A stretch of DNA of 64,000 nt from Litomosoides sigmodontis (GCA_963070105.1 OY718803.1:6677823-6741822); one strand, 5' to 3'; positions 50,037 through 63,988 are shown, numbered from the stretch's first letter. Notes: a model not told the origin generated them from the letters alone. Program-made: numbers and translations.

Positions 50037-52516
50037 ATGGATTCTGCAGGATCACATTATTTAGGTAATGTTGTATGCTTATGCTGGATAAATGGTAGCA
50101 GAAGTATCTTAGTATTTAAGTTCTTTAACGAAATGCAGAGATTGAGATCTTGTTAACAAGAATGCTTGTTATCACTACATTTTAAAATATTTCAAAGGTG
50201 ATTTTCTATTCCAAAGCGAGTCAGACAATTTAAGTTTTCTAGAAGACCTGGTGGAGGGGCCGTCTGCAAGTCAACCACTACTGATTTCCGCTGGTTATGA
50301 TCAGTGCGTCAAATTTTGGGACATTGCGAGAGGTGAGGCAAGGGAGAATTTCATGCAGAAAGACTCTCAGATTAATGCAATGAATATTTCTCCAAATGGC
50401 TTGTATCTGGCCATTGCTGGGTGGCAACATGTTCGTATTTATCATTTGGGGGTGAGTCAATTTTAACAGTTATTTTTAGAGGTGGTAAAAATGATGAGAG
50501 ATTAGGAGAGATAGGGGCGTAAAGGAAAAAAACAGCATGAAGTGAGTTCAAATAGCGGAAAAAATCGGAAAAATATTTTGTATTTTGTTCCATATTTACT
50601 TCTTGCTTCCAATTTTTGAATTCTGTTTAGGTATCTCCCCCAACAATGGCAGTTGCATGTGACTCAGGAAACAAAAATGTAACAGTGGTTGGTTCCGATA
50701 AGCGCTGCAAATTTTTTTACACTGCTGGTGAAGACGGTCTTGTAAAAACCTGGGACTTCCGCACTTCTTTACAATGCCAAAGTAGTTTTCAAGTGAGTGA
50801 TGTTTCGTTGATCACTCCAAGTACAAAGCTCGGATGAACTTTTTCAAATACTTATTAAAAGAATTTAAATTCGTACACTGTTCACATTACTCTTCGTAGT
50901 GTGGGATATGAAGGGCTATTTTCCAGTCTACAGTTTGGAAGATGAATCCAAAAAAAGGTTAAAGGGCTTATATAGAAAACATATAGTGGCATTATTGAAA
51001 TTTCACTTGTATGACAATTCCTAAAATTCTGACTGACTCTATGAATTTCGATTTTTGCATCTCTTCATACCTTGAATGAAATAGATTCATGTAAACGGTA
51101 GATTGGTAATTTAAAATATGGTCGAAAAGTAGTTGTTTCTCTTCTTGCAATATTTTCAGGTCAACGCTGCAGTGAATTGTGTTGTTACGTATCCATGTCA
51201 TTCAATTCTAATTATATCGGATATTTCTGGAGCATTATATTTCTGGGATGTAGGAAATGAAGTTTGCGATATATTTTCAAACTTAAATCTCGACGTATTT
51301 GAACATATTACTTGCGTTGATATCAACAGAATTGGTGACACACTTGTTGGGGTAACAAATAGAGGAAAACTCATTGCGTGGTCTGTATCAACATTACCTG
51401 AACTCGGTACTGCATCCACCACTGGCTTAACGCTGTACGTTCTTAATTAAATGTAACTGATATTATCAGAAAGATATTTATGAGTCGATGATTTGAATTA
51501 TCGATAACAAGAAACTATATATGATGAGATGGTTTGCTTAATTAATTAATTAATGAAATGCGCACACCTAATAAGGAACAGGAGGAGTAAGGCAAATAAC
51601 AATACATTGTGTTGTAGAATTTAGAAATTACACAGTCACTGTTGTGATCTGCAGAACAGTCCTTCTATCAAATCAGTTAACTTTAGTTCGTTACTTGTTT
51701 TTAATTAAGTAAACTGTAGATTCCTGAAGCTCTTTTTGCATATTCCTTTGGATCGATCTCTTTGTATTTCGTATTTCAGGCAGCAGAAATCGAAAATCGC
51801 TGCTCATTCAAAATATGCTTTGAGATGTCGCTTTTCACCTGATTACAAGTATTTTGCAACAACGGGCGCTGATGGTTTTGTACACTTATGGGATGTTACA
51901 AATATCACAAAACCCGTAAAATCCCTCTTCGTTGCGCCTGACTTAACAAAGACAATTCATCTAGAAAAGGTATTTTAATATCTTTTTAAGGAGAGTCGTC
52001 GATCAGTTATGTAGATAAAAAAGGTAAGCTAGTTAGAATTTAAGTTTAAAGAGCGATTAAATCTGTGAATTGTCATTTCTGTAGACTGAGAGAAAATGAT
52101 TTGCTAATGGTATAATGAAGTTGCTTCATATCCAAAGTGTAAAATCAAGCTTAGAAGAGAACTCAAATTCTGATTGCTCATTCTTTCATTGCGTTTCAGG
52201 TGGTACCATAATATTTTTTTAAAAATTGGCTTATTCATTGATTGTTCAACTGATTTTAGATGGAATCACGATGGGTTTGGGATTGTGCATTTACATCTGA
52301 TTCCAAGTATCTTTTCACAGCATCTGGTTGTCAGTTAAGGTTATGGAATCTTGAAACTGAAGAGGTATGTGGTTTTTGCTTTTGTTTTTTTCTGAAGTTC
52401 AAAGTTAATTGAAAATTGTAGATAAATTCATTACATTTCAGATGGTACGACAATATCAGGGTCATAGCAAAATGATATCTTGCTTTTCATTCCGTGAAGG
52501 TCGATGTGTTTTTTAA
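50037..52516 (+). CDS. mlst-8: mLST8/GbetaL, WD40 subunit of TOR complexes 1 and 2
   Basis: mLST8 is a seven-bladed WD40 propeller that binds and stabilises the TOR kinase domain in both TORC1 and TORC2. Seven exons keep phase to 362 residues: 50037-50064, 50198-50451, 50631-50792, 51160-51434, 51780-51969, 52260-52364, 52442-52516. The blades follow human mLST8 in order: SAGYDQCVKFWDI, KDSQINAMNISPNGLYLAIAG, YTAGEDGLVKTWDFR, LQCQSSFQVNAAVNCV, HSKYALRCRFSPDYKYFATT, WVWDCAFTSDSKYLFTASG and YQGHSKMISCFSF. The protein is somewhat longer than the roughly 326-residue human form, mainly through an N-terminal extension of about 30 residues. It follows Rho kinase by 1.15 kb on the same strand. AATAAA lies 36 nt after the stop. 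Confidence 0.93.
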
Positions 52517-52551
52517 AAAAGGAAGCGCAGTGATATCTCAATTTGATATCA

Positions 52552-52557
52552 AATAAA
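52552..52557 (+). promoter_or_regulatory. Likely polyA signal AATAAA of mLST8
   Basis: Canonical hexamer 36 nt downstream of the mLST8 stop codon on the coding strand, suggesting a short 3' UTR. Confidence 0.6.
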
Positions 52558-52672
52558 AAGAAAATCACTCGTAGCTCAACTACTGAGTTAATTGTGTTCA
52601 TTTGGTGCTGTTTTTTAATTAATGCAGTAGTTGAAATACAGATAAGTCATTCACTCATGTTTTGTCGGCCCC

Positions 52673-52771
52673 GCACTACACAATTTTATTGTCAGCAGTG
52701 ATTCTGCACTACACAATTTTATTGTCAGCAGTGATTCTGCACTACACAATTTTATTGTCAGCAGTGGTTCT
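52673..52771. repeat. 33-bp tandem repeat, three copies
   Basis: Three head-to-tail copies start at 52673, 52706 and 52739. Copies 1 and 2 are identical, and copy 3 differs by one base (GTGATT to GTGGTT). The unit is 11 codons long, so the open frame running through it (repeating LHYTILLSAVI) stays open. It lies 156 bp past the mLST8 stop. Confidence 0.95.
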
Positions 52772-55286
52772 GCATCTAAAATCTCAAGTAATTTTTAATT
52801 TAAGAAAATTATGCAATGATATATATGAAGAAAATTATATAATTACATGATGTTACAAGTTGAAGATATTTCTCCAATACATAAATTTCTATCACTTCGT
52901 TTCACATTATTATTAGTATTTGGGACGATTTTGTACACATATTGACATTCATGCTATATTCACACTCATTGGAAGATATCCTGCAAATACAATTTGAAGA
53001 CCATTTTGGCATGTTTCTAAATCACAATCACAAAATTATCGAAAATTTGATGGAAATTTTATTTTTATTTCAGTTTTTATGTCCTTCCCTTCAAATAATG
53101 AAATTTCAAGCGAGGTATTTTAGTCATTATAGTGGTGCGGAAAAAAAGGAACTGTTTGTTTTGTTATACTGGACCCCTTAGGTATGCTGCATTCCATATA
53201 GTCAAGTAGATTCCAGGCTTTGCGTGTTGAAGCGGTAATCATTGGTTAGAAATATGTAGTTCTAAGTATTATCTTAAAATCTATGCTTCTAAACAATGAT
53301 GTAATTTAATCAGTATTCTATGCTGCTGCAATAAATTTATCCCTGTGAAACGGCAGGCATTGCTGTTGGATGCTAGCTGTGCCCACAGTTTTATTTGAAT
53401 CAGTCATTTAAAAATCAGTTATGTCCACCAGGTGTGTCATAGTCTTAATGCTTGATACCTTCACTGCTATGAAGTCGGCAAATTTGCTGAAGAGACAGTA
53501 AATAGTCATTCCAAGAATGTTTGATGACTCATGTAAATATTTTTAAGCCAAATGGAAAAATTTTGGGATTTGGGAGATTGCATTCAAGAATTAGCTGAGG
53601 CTTTAGCTGCCCGGTTTGCCGGGTTTCATCACTGCGTTGTGTGTTGTTCCAGTTTATTTAATCGGCGGGAACTTTTTCCCATTCTTGAAACTCAGTAGCC
53701 GTGGTTCATTCAAATGAGATTTATTTTTCGGTGTTGGTTTTCATAAAACAAGAAGGGTAGCTTACGACTCAGATCGGCGAAGCAGCAGTCTTTAGAAAGT
53801 TAAGAAGTGCGAGTACAAAAATTTAGCAGTGGTTGGTGGTAGTGTGTAGTAATGGATGTTGTGAGACGATTAGAACGAAGCAGCACCGTTTGTGAATAAT
53901 TTCGGTAAGCTTAGAAGATAGCGACCGTTTCACAATAGATGCTTCAAGGAAGGGTGTCTATGATAGGTCCCTACTGCATTTAGCAGTGACGATAACACCA
54001 AGGAATTGGCATTTAATCTACACTTACTGAAGTCCAATGCAGCGATAAAGGACCAATTTCATACTCATTCACAACTATAGTGAGATTGTCCCTTTTCCTG
54101 CGTAACAAAATATCACAAAAACAACTCTGATCAGTCTGAAACAGTTAGAAACTTGGGCAATACCAGTTTGTACCTCAAATGGATAGCAAGCTGTCCCATC
54201 TCTACGAAATCAAATTGTATGAAATCGGGAGCATGAATGAAGTGGCCGAACCATATTATTGGTGGCGATAACTTCGGATTTAAACACCTGATGAGTTGCG
54301 TGGGAGAGTTTGAAAATGATATGAAACAACTCGACCTTGTAAAAATGAGTCATCCCACTGACCGGAGAGGGAGGATGATTTATCTGAAGATGAGGAATAC
54401 TAGCTTGGAAAAAGGTAATACTTTACCTCTCTCACAAATTAATCAAACTTCTGAAGCGTAAAATGTACGACCATTAAAAGACATCACTTGTCGAAGGGGA
54501 AGGTGGCGGAGAATTTGCATACGGCGCCTCGACGACAGCAAACTTCTGCTTAAATAGGGCGGCGTAGGTGAAAGAAGACAGCGATTTGGTGGGTTTCTGT
54601 GAAATACTTCGATCTCAAAATGAATTTTGTTATCTGACATGTTCGAATGTGTGGAGGTTAGTAAATCGAAAGACGCAACGAGAGTGGGTGGTGGGGGGTT
54701 GGGCGGAAGCAAGGTTAAGTGCACCAGGTCAAAGGAGGACGAATAGTGGATAAGTAAGGAGTTGTGTAGAAGCTATAATGACTTGAAGCAGGTAGTGATG
54801 CGCTGCGTGTATATCTTGGTGTTTTCTTCAATTGACGCACTTTCCCGTCCTGCTTTTATCCAATTATTATTGCTCGTTGTGCTGACTTCATCAAATTTCA
54901 CTTTCTCATTCATGTTACAGCTGCCAGAGAGGATTGTCATCCGAGATTTAATTAGAATTCACTAAATGCAGCTTACTTGTAGTGCTGATCGTTGCTACAC
55001 AGTAAGGGTAGTACATCGAGTGTCGCTAATATAAGACGTTGAGGTGAGTACTTTCTAGTGTCACTAAATAATTATTTTAGAGTATCAAGTTTTCACGATC
55101 GTCATGTTTTACATCCATTTTGATGTCTTTTTTAACTCACAAGTTATATTTTTGAAATATCATCCTAATTAGTAATGGAACGGTGTTTTTGACGTATATC
55201 AGATAGGGTTGTTTGATTCTAATATTTTGCTTTCTTGTACATTTCAGTGTAAAATTGAACGAGTTTGCTGTTTTGGATAACAGGAA

Positions 55287-58200
55287 ATGTTCGCTCGTAA
55301 AGTGAAGTCGGCAGATTTTACGGCATCGTTGCAACGCTTTGCAGATCTTCACCGTGACTGTGCATCACGAGCCAAACATCTCAAACTTGCTCTTGATGCC
55401 CTTTGCATCCAGGTTTGTGCTAAAAGTTTTGGGACGTATGACAGGAACTATTAAAAGTTACATTCGGTATTTGTTTCCACAACTTGTATGTGGAATGAAG
55501 GGTTAGATATATCAATCAATCAGAGATCAAATTGTTGGTTGCCGATAATTTTGCGAAGATGATTCGTTGATGAAAAGAACTCTATTCAACTTCTTTTTCT
55601 ATCCTTATTATGAGGTAAAATTTTTTCAGAAAGATTCAGGCGAGTCTGACTTTAATTGCTGCTGCTAAGGATTTGAAACATGAGTTTTACCTCAAATTTT
55701 TTAGGATAAGAGGCAGTTTATGGAAGATTATAGTTTTGAAACGTTCCATCTGGTTGATGAGTTGCTACTGCAAGCCGATCTCACACAAACGGCTCAATCA
55801 GTTCTTGAAGCAGAGTCAGCTTTGTGGACGCTTGAACAACTGCTGTGTCTTGCACCAGAATTAGTTGGCAGTGGTATGTATGTGCTTAGTTGAAATTTTG
55901 CTTTTATTATATTCAAATGTTTTTCGTTGAAAATTTTTTCAAAACTCAAGCTTTGTTCAGGCTGGCAGAAGCATGCCATCGAATATGTCTTGAAAAAAGC
56001 TTTGTTTCCGCATAATTTGCTAGCCGTAAGAAAAATTGCGCTGCGTCTATTTATTATTTGGTATCAGAGTTTGGCAATGTATAGCAATAATACTCCGCAA
56101 CTAGATATTGTTTTTCAATGTCTTCTTCCGCACTTCCCTCTAAGGTTTGTAAATCTCTGTTTGTAATTTCTAATACGGTGGAAAATAGATGACTTGATTT
56201 GTAATTCTAATTCATTTATTTTTAGAAATAATTTACCTACCGAAAACATCTTGTATAATTATTGTCAGTCGACCGCTAGTATCGTCGGACCAGGCCCTAT
56301 CCGCAACGCACCCCTTGTATGCAGTCCGAACAATGCTACACCGAGTGTGAAGGAAAGAGCACAACTGCTCCAGGTAATTTCGTAATTCTGATGAAAAGAA
56401 CATGTGAAGCTGTATTACACTAAACTGTTGTTATTGTGTAAAAAAATTTTTTACTTGTAAAAGGTTCTAAAAATAACGGAATTCGAAAGCTTTAAAAAGT
56501 TTCATTTTAGGTGTATATGGATAAGTTTCTTGAATATTGCACACGGGAAACTATTCGGATCGAATGGTATGATGAAAATATCCGTCTGGAGTGTGCGAAA
56601 TTTATTCTAGATCGTGTTATTGTTCTCTACATTTATGAAATATTTCCTGACATTGAAACTAATGGTGTAGATATTTATGGTGGATGGGAGGGTAGCGAAG
56701 GGCAGACAGATATTCGTGATACTGCTGATCCTATAGTAATTGCACGCTACTGGCTTATCAGGTGTGTTGAAGTGTTTTGCTATATTCTAGTTAATTCATT
56801 TATTCTTCAAACCCTTCATTTCTTTAAAACTTTTTTCCATCTTCGTTTCTTTCCCCTACTAAAAATTTAAGTGAATTCTGCCTAATATTTAAATCTATTC
56901 ATGCTGCTTTTTTATGAAAAAAATTGAAATTGAACGTTCAGGATAATACCTTACTTATTTACAGATGGATGGCGACGGTTGCGCTTGCAACTAATAATGA
57001 TTTAGCTTCAACAGGCCAACTGCTGTATCGGAAGGCTTTGTTTTCTAGTCATAAAGCAACGAATACGCTTTTAACACTTTTGAAAGAAGCTGTAATGCTA
57101 CCGCTACCATGTTCGAATGTTATTCATAAAGTAAGTCTGGAGATTCTTTTCGTAAATTTACAAGTGTTATATATGTGTATAAGTAATTTTAATAATTTAG
57201 CAGACATATGCATTCTTAATGATGGAATTTAACTATATCCTTTCAGTTTTGCACTCTTCAGTGTGATTGGAAGACTACATAAGAATAAGCAAGTGAAAAA
57301 CTCCAGTGCTTAACTTTCAGTGCTGGTTTGAGTTTAGCCCGAATAGTTGTAATATGATAAAAATGATAAAGATAGAAATTTTTTTTGTACCTGCGGTAGA
57401 TTTGGTATTTTGTTGTATGAAATTATTTCAAGTTAAGAATTGACTCAGATAGTTGAGCGCTTATACGATTCAATGGATTTCTACTTTCAGGTCTTTTCTT
57501 TGATCAGTACGTGGCTGCTACAACGGAATTTACCTCCTTTTATTGATCAAGGCGGAATTGCGATTGAATCCTTATCACTTTTGCTCATTCATTTCCTTAC
57601 TTCATTTTTTCACAGTCCATACCTACCGGTAGCTGGTGAACGCTTGTCCTCTGCCATTTCTTTAACTCAGAGCTTGCTGCAAACAACTCGTGATCTCTCC
57701 AATCCTTCAACACCGTTACCAAATTCCTTGCCAACTAGGGTGTGGTGTGAGTTGATCAAAAGTCTTGCAGACGGCGTGCGCACTGTTACTTCCAGGTTTC
57801 GGACCGTTTTTCCTTGATGCTTTAACTCACTGCTATATTACATTTTACTGTGCATGGAAAAATTGTTTTTGATTGTTATGGTTTATAGATTCTTATTTCA
57901 GATCTGACGCTTATGGTCGCGCAACTTCTGGTGCTCTGGCACAAAATCTCCTTGGCGTAACTGTTTTCGTTCGAGCCATAAGTGGTTAGCCTGTTGTTCA
58001 TTTGCATTATTAGATTTGTGGGAAATGAGTTATGCGAATCCCTTGTAAATTATAAAGGTGGAGTTGGCAAAAAAAATTATTCATAATTCTCTTTAGGTAT
58101 TGAAATCGAAGAGCGAGTGTGGGATGATGTTCTAGCAGTGTTCCAATCTGGTTGTTGGATGCAAATGATTGAACAGTGGAGTCGAGTGGTTGATAGTGTT

Positions 58201-61200
58201 ACACGTGCCCTTATTCTAAATCTTTTTGAAGTTGACATCGCTCCACCTTCTCAGTCGGTACGTTTTTTTTATTAATCTGATCTTTTGGCTTATTAGTCGA
58301 TATTTTTTTCATTGATTCGTAGTGCATTTACCAATTCTTGTTTTTGAGGAACTTTGTAACTAATAGATAACAAGAAAAAATAGTTGTCATGTGCTGCTAT
58401 TTTAGACTTCGCATCAAATAGTCAAAAGAGTAAAAAGCAATGAAACGACGACTACTCAGGAAGATGGAAATACGGAATTTTCAGAAGAAACTCGATCCGA
58501 GAACGATAATTCTGTTGAGGATGAAAATACGCAGTTCACTTCAGTAGTACAGGTAAATTTCATGTTTTTTTGGTCTTGAACTTTTGATGACAAAATTGAG
58601 CGTCTTATTTTTATTACTCCCTGCGCAGCGAGTATATAGTTCTTTGTTTTTAATAATGTATGGGAAGATAATAAGTTAAGCCCAATTAAGTTAGAGCATA
58701 ATTTATTCATATTTCTACACTGTTGTGAATTATGTTCGTTAGAAGTTAAACAGTGCTCTTTTACTTATTCGGGATTTTAAGCTATTCTTGCTGAAAAGCA
58801 GTTGCATTTAATAGTTTATGAAAAATTCCAAATTAATAAAGCAAAGTGAATGTGAGCCAAAGTATCTAAAACACATTGTTAGAGCGCTTCAAAATTTTTC
58901 TTAAATCTCCTTTTAATTAATTTTATGGCTCCTTGTCGCTGTAATACTTTTTACTGAAGGTGCGTTTCTTCTTATCCCTAATTAGGTCTTAATTGCTATG
59001 ATATTTTTTGAAAAATTATACATAGGCAGTTAGATATTAATTACATACCAATTTCTTTTGATGACTGCATGAAATTCTCTTTCCATTTTTCAAAGTTCGT
59101 AAACAAAGTGAGTATGGCTCTATTAGGACTGTCCTGTGTTTGTTCAGCCGATTGATGGTAGATGTGATTACATCACATAACTGTTTTGGTGCTTTAGCTA
59201 CTGATGTATCAAATGCATTTGTATGATATCATATCCAGCTTGAAATGGAACATCGAAATGGTACTTCTACGTAGGTTCACAGATCACCCCTGAACCTCTA
59301 CTTCTAGATATGTCAAACTATGACTTTTTTTTTTATTTTATCAAATAAATAGATCACATTAATTTGCCTTTAGATCTATTTCTCGTATAGGTTTTGCTAG
59401 TTCATTTGTTTTATATTTTATAACGTTAATATATACTCAACACAAAATTTTACTTTCTGCAGTGTACCATAAAAACGGATGTGTACCATAAAGATAGTGT
59501 GCTGACGGATGCAACCATTTTCCAAAAACTTTGCTTTCAATAATTATTAATACAGTACCGAATAAGACGTCTGAAGTTCTTACTACTTACATATAGCTGT
59601 TTTTCTAACGTCCATTTCTAACGGACATCGTAATGAAAAGTTGATATAAAATGTCACTAGCATACCATAATGTCAATGACAAATTTTGAATATAGATGCT
59701 TTGCGAGTGCTTTACTAGCACTAGTCACCTTATGCTTGGTATTTCGTATTCTTTTTAAAAACAGCTTTTGATTCAGTTTACTCGAAAATTTTTACAACCT
59801 GCAAGCACCAGAATTTGTGTTTCTGATGTCTTCTGCGTGATGCATCTTTTCTCGTCAAAATAACTATTTCCCTGAACTACCTGCTAGAACATAATATGAA
59901 AAATCTATTATCCTGATACTAGTTGAATGTGTACTTTATATTTGATATCTGTTGTTAGAGTTTTAATTTATCATTTATTTTCCATGTGGTTTATGAATTC
60001 TTTTGTAACTTGTTTTTATTCATATTTTTGATAGCATATTACAACAACACTTTCTTTTTTGAAATGAAAATGTTTTGAATTTTAAACTGCTTTTACAACC
60101 AACTTCTGTGTTATTCCTCTGTCATAAATTATTAGGGGATAATATTTCTATTATGAAAAGGGTTATGTATCGATTTTACTAACCACTGTTGCTGTTATCG
60201 CTGAACAATGCTGACCAATGTCGACTATCCGTGACAAAGATTTTAATGTATCATTTCTCTGGTGATAGATTAAAAATGTTTGTGTCGTATACGTCTTGTG
60301 TATTTACGTAATTTTGAAATCAACAGTAGATATTCTCGTAATATTAGGTCACAAGTGATATTTTTTTAGTTACTTTATTTATTTATATGAGATCTGATTT
60401 CTGATCTTATTTTTCATATTTTGACCATTGGGTCATCTGCTTTATCGCGAATACTGTATAGCGATTTGTCTCTTAGACTGTTTGTTGACTGATTATTTTT
60501 AGCGCTAGTTCGCTGTCAATGTTGCTTAATTGATATCAAAGTATTTCTCGTCCTGTAAAGGCAACAACTGTTGATTGGATTCTCTCTGTTCAGGGCAGAT
60601 GGAATCTTCCATGTTTAAATCAAGATTTTTCTTTAGCAATTGGATGATTTTATTTTTTGCTTCGTCCTTCTGTTTCTTTTCCAATATGGCGTTTGCATAG
60701 CCCACTTGAAGTTGAAAGATATAAGATTAAGATAATTCCTACAATTAACTTTCGCAATGTTCTTTTCTCATTAAATTTGTCGCTGAATTTTCCTTAAGAT
60801 ATACGGATGAGAAAGGATTTCTGTCTCAGATTTACAGTTTCTGTGCTGTACTGCCCTTTGGATTTCCAAGAAAAAGTTGATTTTCTTGAAAATTCAAGGA
60901 GCTGGTCAGGATTTTGTCTACTGTAACTTTGTTTGGTAATAACCAGTAATAGTAATGGGAGCGACTGTCACGAGGATGACAATGGCTCCGCACGACATTG
61001 ATTATAATAGGATAGCGATTAGTTTGTTTATATTCATATGTGAGTATCCAAGGAATAATTGCGTAAAGATTTATTTTTTGATTCCTACGCTGACTTAAAC
61101 TTGTAAAAGAAGGTCAGTACACATTTGAATCCTCGTAGTGATACAGTCATTAGTATCAACATCGACAAGAGATTATTGGAAGAGGTTTAGAAGTTTTTTT

Positions 61201-63988
61201 CTCATCGATTCCTTCGTATTCGGGCTTCTTAGTCCTTGGCTGACGATTTGTTTGTTGTGAGAGGTTTTCATGAGATGATGAGTGACAACGAGAGAGTTTA
61301 ACTGGAAGTACTGTGGCTGTATCGTTTTATAATCTGCTTTAGATGGACTAGTGTGTGCAACTTTAATGCATTAACTATTGTGAATAAAGTGATCGTGCAC
61401 TGTGCCGTTATTGTCAGAGCGAATAGAAGCTTTGCTCCATCATTTTGGACTGTCGATGTTCTAATAATGATATGTTTATTGAGTGGTATTCATAGTACAA
61501 TTTATAAATTATATGGGTCGGACGTCATCGTTTATTGCTAGGTGTTCGGTGTCACTTGCAAAACAATGAATTGCTTTACTTCAGTCATATTTTTAGGACT
61601 GTTTTCTTTACTAGGAAAGTGAAGTTGGGCATCTCAACTGCACTTATTGTTTTCCTTTCTGTTCTCATTGTTGTATCACTGTTGCTTTACTCTTCCAAAA
61701 TTTTCTGAGGCCTTAACTGCGATTCTTGTGCATTTCATCTTTCAAAGGTTTTAACTGTGACGGTGCTGAAATATTTTCCATTTTTTCACTTTTCACTATG
61801 AGAAATAATGGATAATGTATACAGTTTCAGATTAAACTAGCTAGGCACATAAGTTTTGAAATTGTTATCTTTTGATAGAAAGATTAGGGGGAATGTAGTA
61901 CTATTTTTATTTCTTACTGATTTTTTTTGTGGATTTAGATTATGGGTTGAATAAATGCAGAAATAAAGCAATAAATTGCTACTTGCTATTTCTAATAAGT
62001 TTCAATTGCAATATGAAAAAAGAAGCGTTTTGTTTTTAATTTGCATCCTTTAATAGAACACATAAATTGAGAAATTTACAATTTTATTATTTCATCATAG
62101 TTAACTGGTAGTATTGCCGAATTGCTGTTGACGGTTGACATTAAAGCACTTGGAGGTTACCACTTGTCTCACATATATTAATCGTGTTGTCTCGTTATTG
62201 AATCTTTGAAAGTTTCAGTTGATCTAAAGCTACAAGGATCAGATTTCTTCATATCTTTTTAATTAAAATATGCAAGAGATAAATTTTCTTCATATTATAA
62301 ATGTATAATGCGAGATAAGCTGAGATGGACGAAATTTGCTCTTCTCTTTTCGCATTCTATTTTCCTAATTTCTTTTTTTGCTTTGTATCATAATTTAGTT
62401 GGAAATGGCTGAGGAAAAAGTCGAACTACAAGTGTGAGCTTTTAAATCATTCCGTGATTAATTTCTGCTCCTTCATTTCGTCGGCATCATTGCTCATTTG
62501 TTACGAATTAGCTGTGTTTTATGTGGTGATTCCACACTGCTTTCAGTGGAAAATTGATAACAATTTCGTGACCAAACAAAAAACATCCCTAGTAAGCACT
62601 GTTTTGTTGCGTGTTAAGATCAAAAAAAATGGAATAAATTTTGTCGAAAAAGTTTGTTTAGCTCATTCATTTTATGCAAATTCCCAGATTACGAGTGAAC
62701 TGGATTAAATGTATGAATTTTGCAGTCAACTGGCGACGCAGTGGTCTGGCTAAGAGTATGGATGCGAATTGTTAATTTGGTTTCTCCATTGCACGCTGCT
62801 CATTCGTACCTTGCTGTTCAGGTTATTTTCGTAAAACTTGAATTACAGATGGTAAAGTTGAACTGTCAGTAATTCTGTACTGATCCGGTTTATTTCATTT
62901 CAATTAGCTAGGTGTATATGCATATTGAATTTTGTTTTAAATCTATATTAAGCTAAGTAACTATTGGTAATTTCGAATTTATTGGAAAAATCTGAATTGA
63001 ATTTAATTAATCCTTGTTTAATTTGATTTACTTGAGAAATTTTGTTATTAATCCAATATGATGACTTGGCACAATGTACGTTATTTTGAATGAAGTATAG
63101 TTTGGTTCCGCATTAACAATAATTTCAGACTATTTCGAAAACCATCAATACATTGCTTAGGCTAAGTGGTACTGATGCGCTGATACATTGGATCTCTACC
63201 CGGCTGCTGCTTCTTCCGCCATCTGGTCAAATTCATTGTTTACCTGCGTACTGCGCTGTTCTTTCAACTGTCAGTCCTCCGCCTCTTGTCGAGGTCAGCT
63301 AGTTTGTGTTCAATTCGTTTAAATGTTTAAATTCAAAATCGGGTTACTAAGTTTCAGGTTACAGAAACACGTAGTAGTACCGTCAAGTATGATATATATA
63401 TTTTTTTATTTCTGTATTACTTTGGCGTATTTGTGTTTTAACTTTATGTGTTGCACTAGCTTTTCTCTTGGTAAGTAACTAATATGCCAAGGATAGATTT
63501 TTATAATGATTACTGGAATAGATGCTCAGAAGATGAAAGCACTTTATCATTTCTACTTTATATTTTATTTCAACTTGAGGCGAAACTTCTATTAAAATAT
63601 TTTATTAAAGTAACATGGAAATTTATGGTTTAAGAAGTAGGCAAAGCCATTCGGTGCAGTGATTTTTGCTGCTGGATCTATACATTTCTTCTCTTCCCTC
63701 AATTTTCTTTAACTTTTTACTTTTCTGTTTCATTTGTTATATCATTCTGTATTGGTAATTCATATATTGTCACTATTTTGAGAATATATGAATAAAAAAA
63801 TACATGAATAACTGCAGGCGCACATCTTACTTGCACTGGCTAGAGCAATTATTTCCGGGCGTTTTACGACTGTCTTAGAATATATGCCATTCATGTCCAA
63901 GGATTATCTTTCTATACTGGCACGTCCAGCTCTAAGCTCACTCACTCAACTCATCAAACAATCCAATTTTTCACCAAGAAGTGTGCAG
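55287..63988 (+). CDS. RalGAP alpha subunit, N-terminal part (gene continues past window end)
   Basis: RalGAP is a TSC-like heterodimer whose catalytic alpha subunit inactivates Ral GTPases. Fourteen exons keep phase for 735 codons: 55287-55412, 55705-55873, 55961-56144, 56226-56373, 56511-56761, 56965-57130, 57491-57795, 57902-57984, 58097-58257, 58406-58552, 62399-62431, 62726-62821, 63129-63293, 63818-63988. The last exon ends at a donor (GTTAGC), so the rest, including the Rap/Ral-GAP domain, is outside the window. Identification rests on the N-terminus: MFARK, RAKHLKLALDAL, WQKHAIEYVLKK, ALRLFIIWYQSL, WLIRWMATVAL and EERVWDDVLAVF follow the order and spacing of vertebrate RALGAPA1 helical repeats. 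Ten short introns are followed by one of 3.8 kb and a 33-nt micro-exon. The start follows an ATAACAG acceptor by three bases, suggesting trans-splicing. Confidence 0.77.
58553..62398 (+). other. 3.85-kb intron of the RalGAP alpha gene
   Basis: By far the longest intron called in the window, AT-rich, between exons 58406-58552 and 62399-62431. I saw no nested gene: the open frames inside are short and lack motifs. It could hold enhancers, alternative exons or a small RNA gene that cannot be seen by eye. Confidence 0.55.

Larger units (their letters stand above)
52517..55286. other. Intergenic region between mLST8 and RalGAP alpha
   Basis: About 2.8 kb without a supported gene. It contains the mLST8 polyA signal, a 33-bp tandem repeat, and a small inverted repeat (CCCGG-TTTG-CCGGG) near 53611. 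Several open frames of 60-90 codons occur at about 54240-54750, in a less AT-rich stretch, but none shows a motif or a splice pattern. It should hold the RalGAP alpha promoter. Confidence 0.45.

Noticed and set aside
53560..54000. Inverted repeat near 53611 and nearby G-rich sequence considered as an RNA gene
   Set aside because: The stem is only about five base pairs and no tRNA box A/B pattern, snRNA or spliced-leader sequence is visible.
54237..54753. Cluster of 60-93-codon open frames on both strands
   Set aside because: Overlapping frames on both strands in a locally less AT-rich segment, with no motif and no splice sites that extend any of them.
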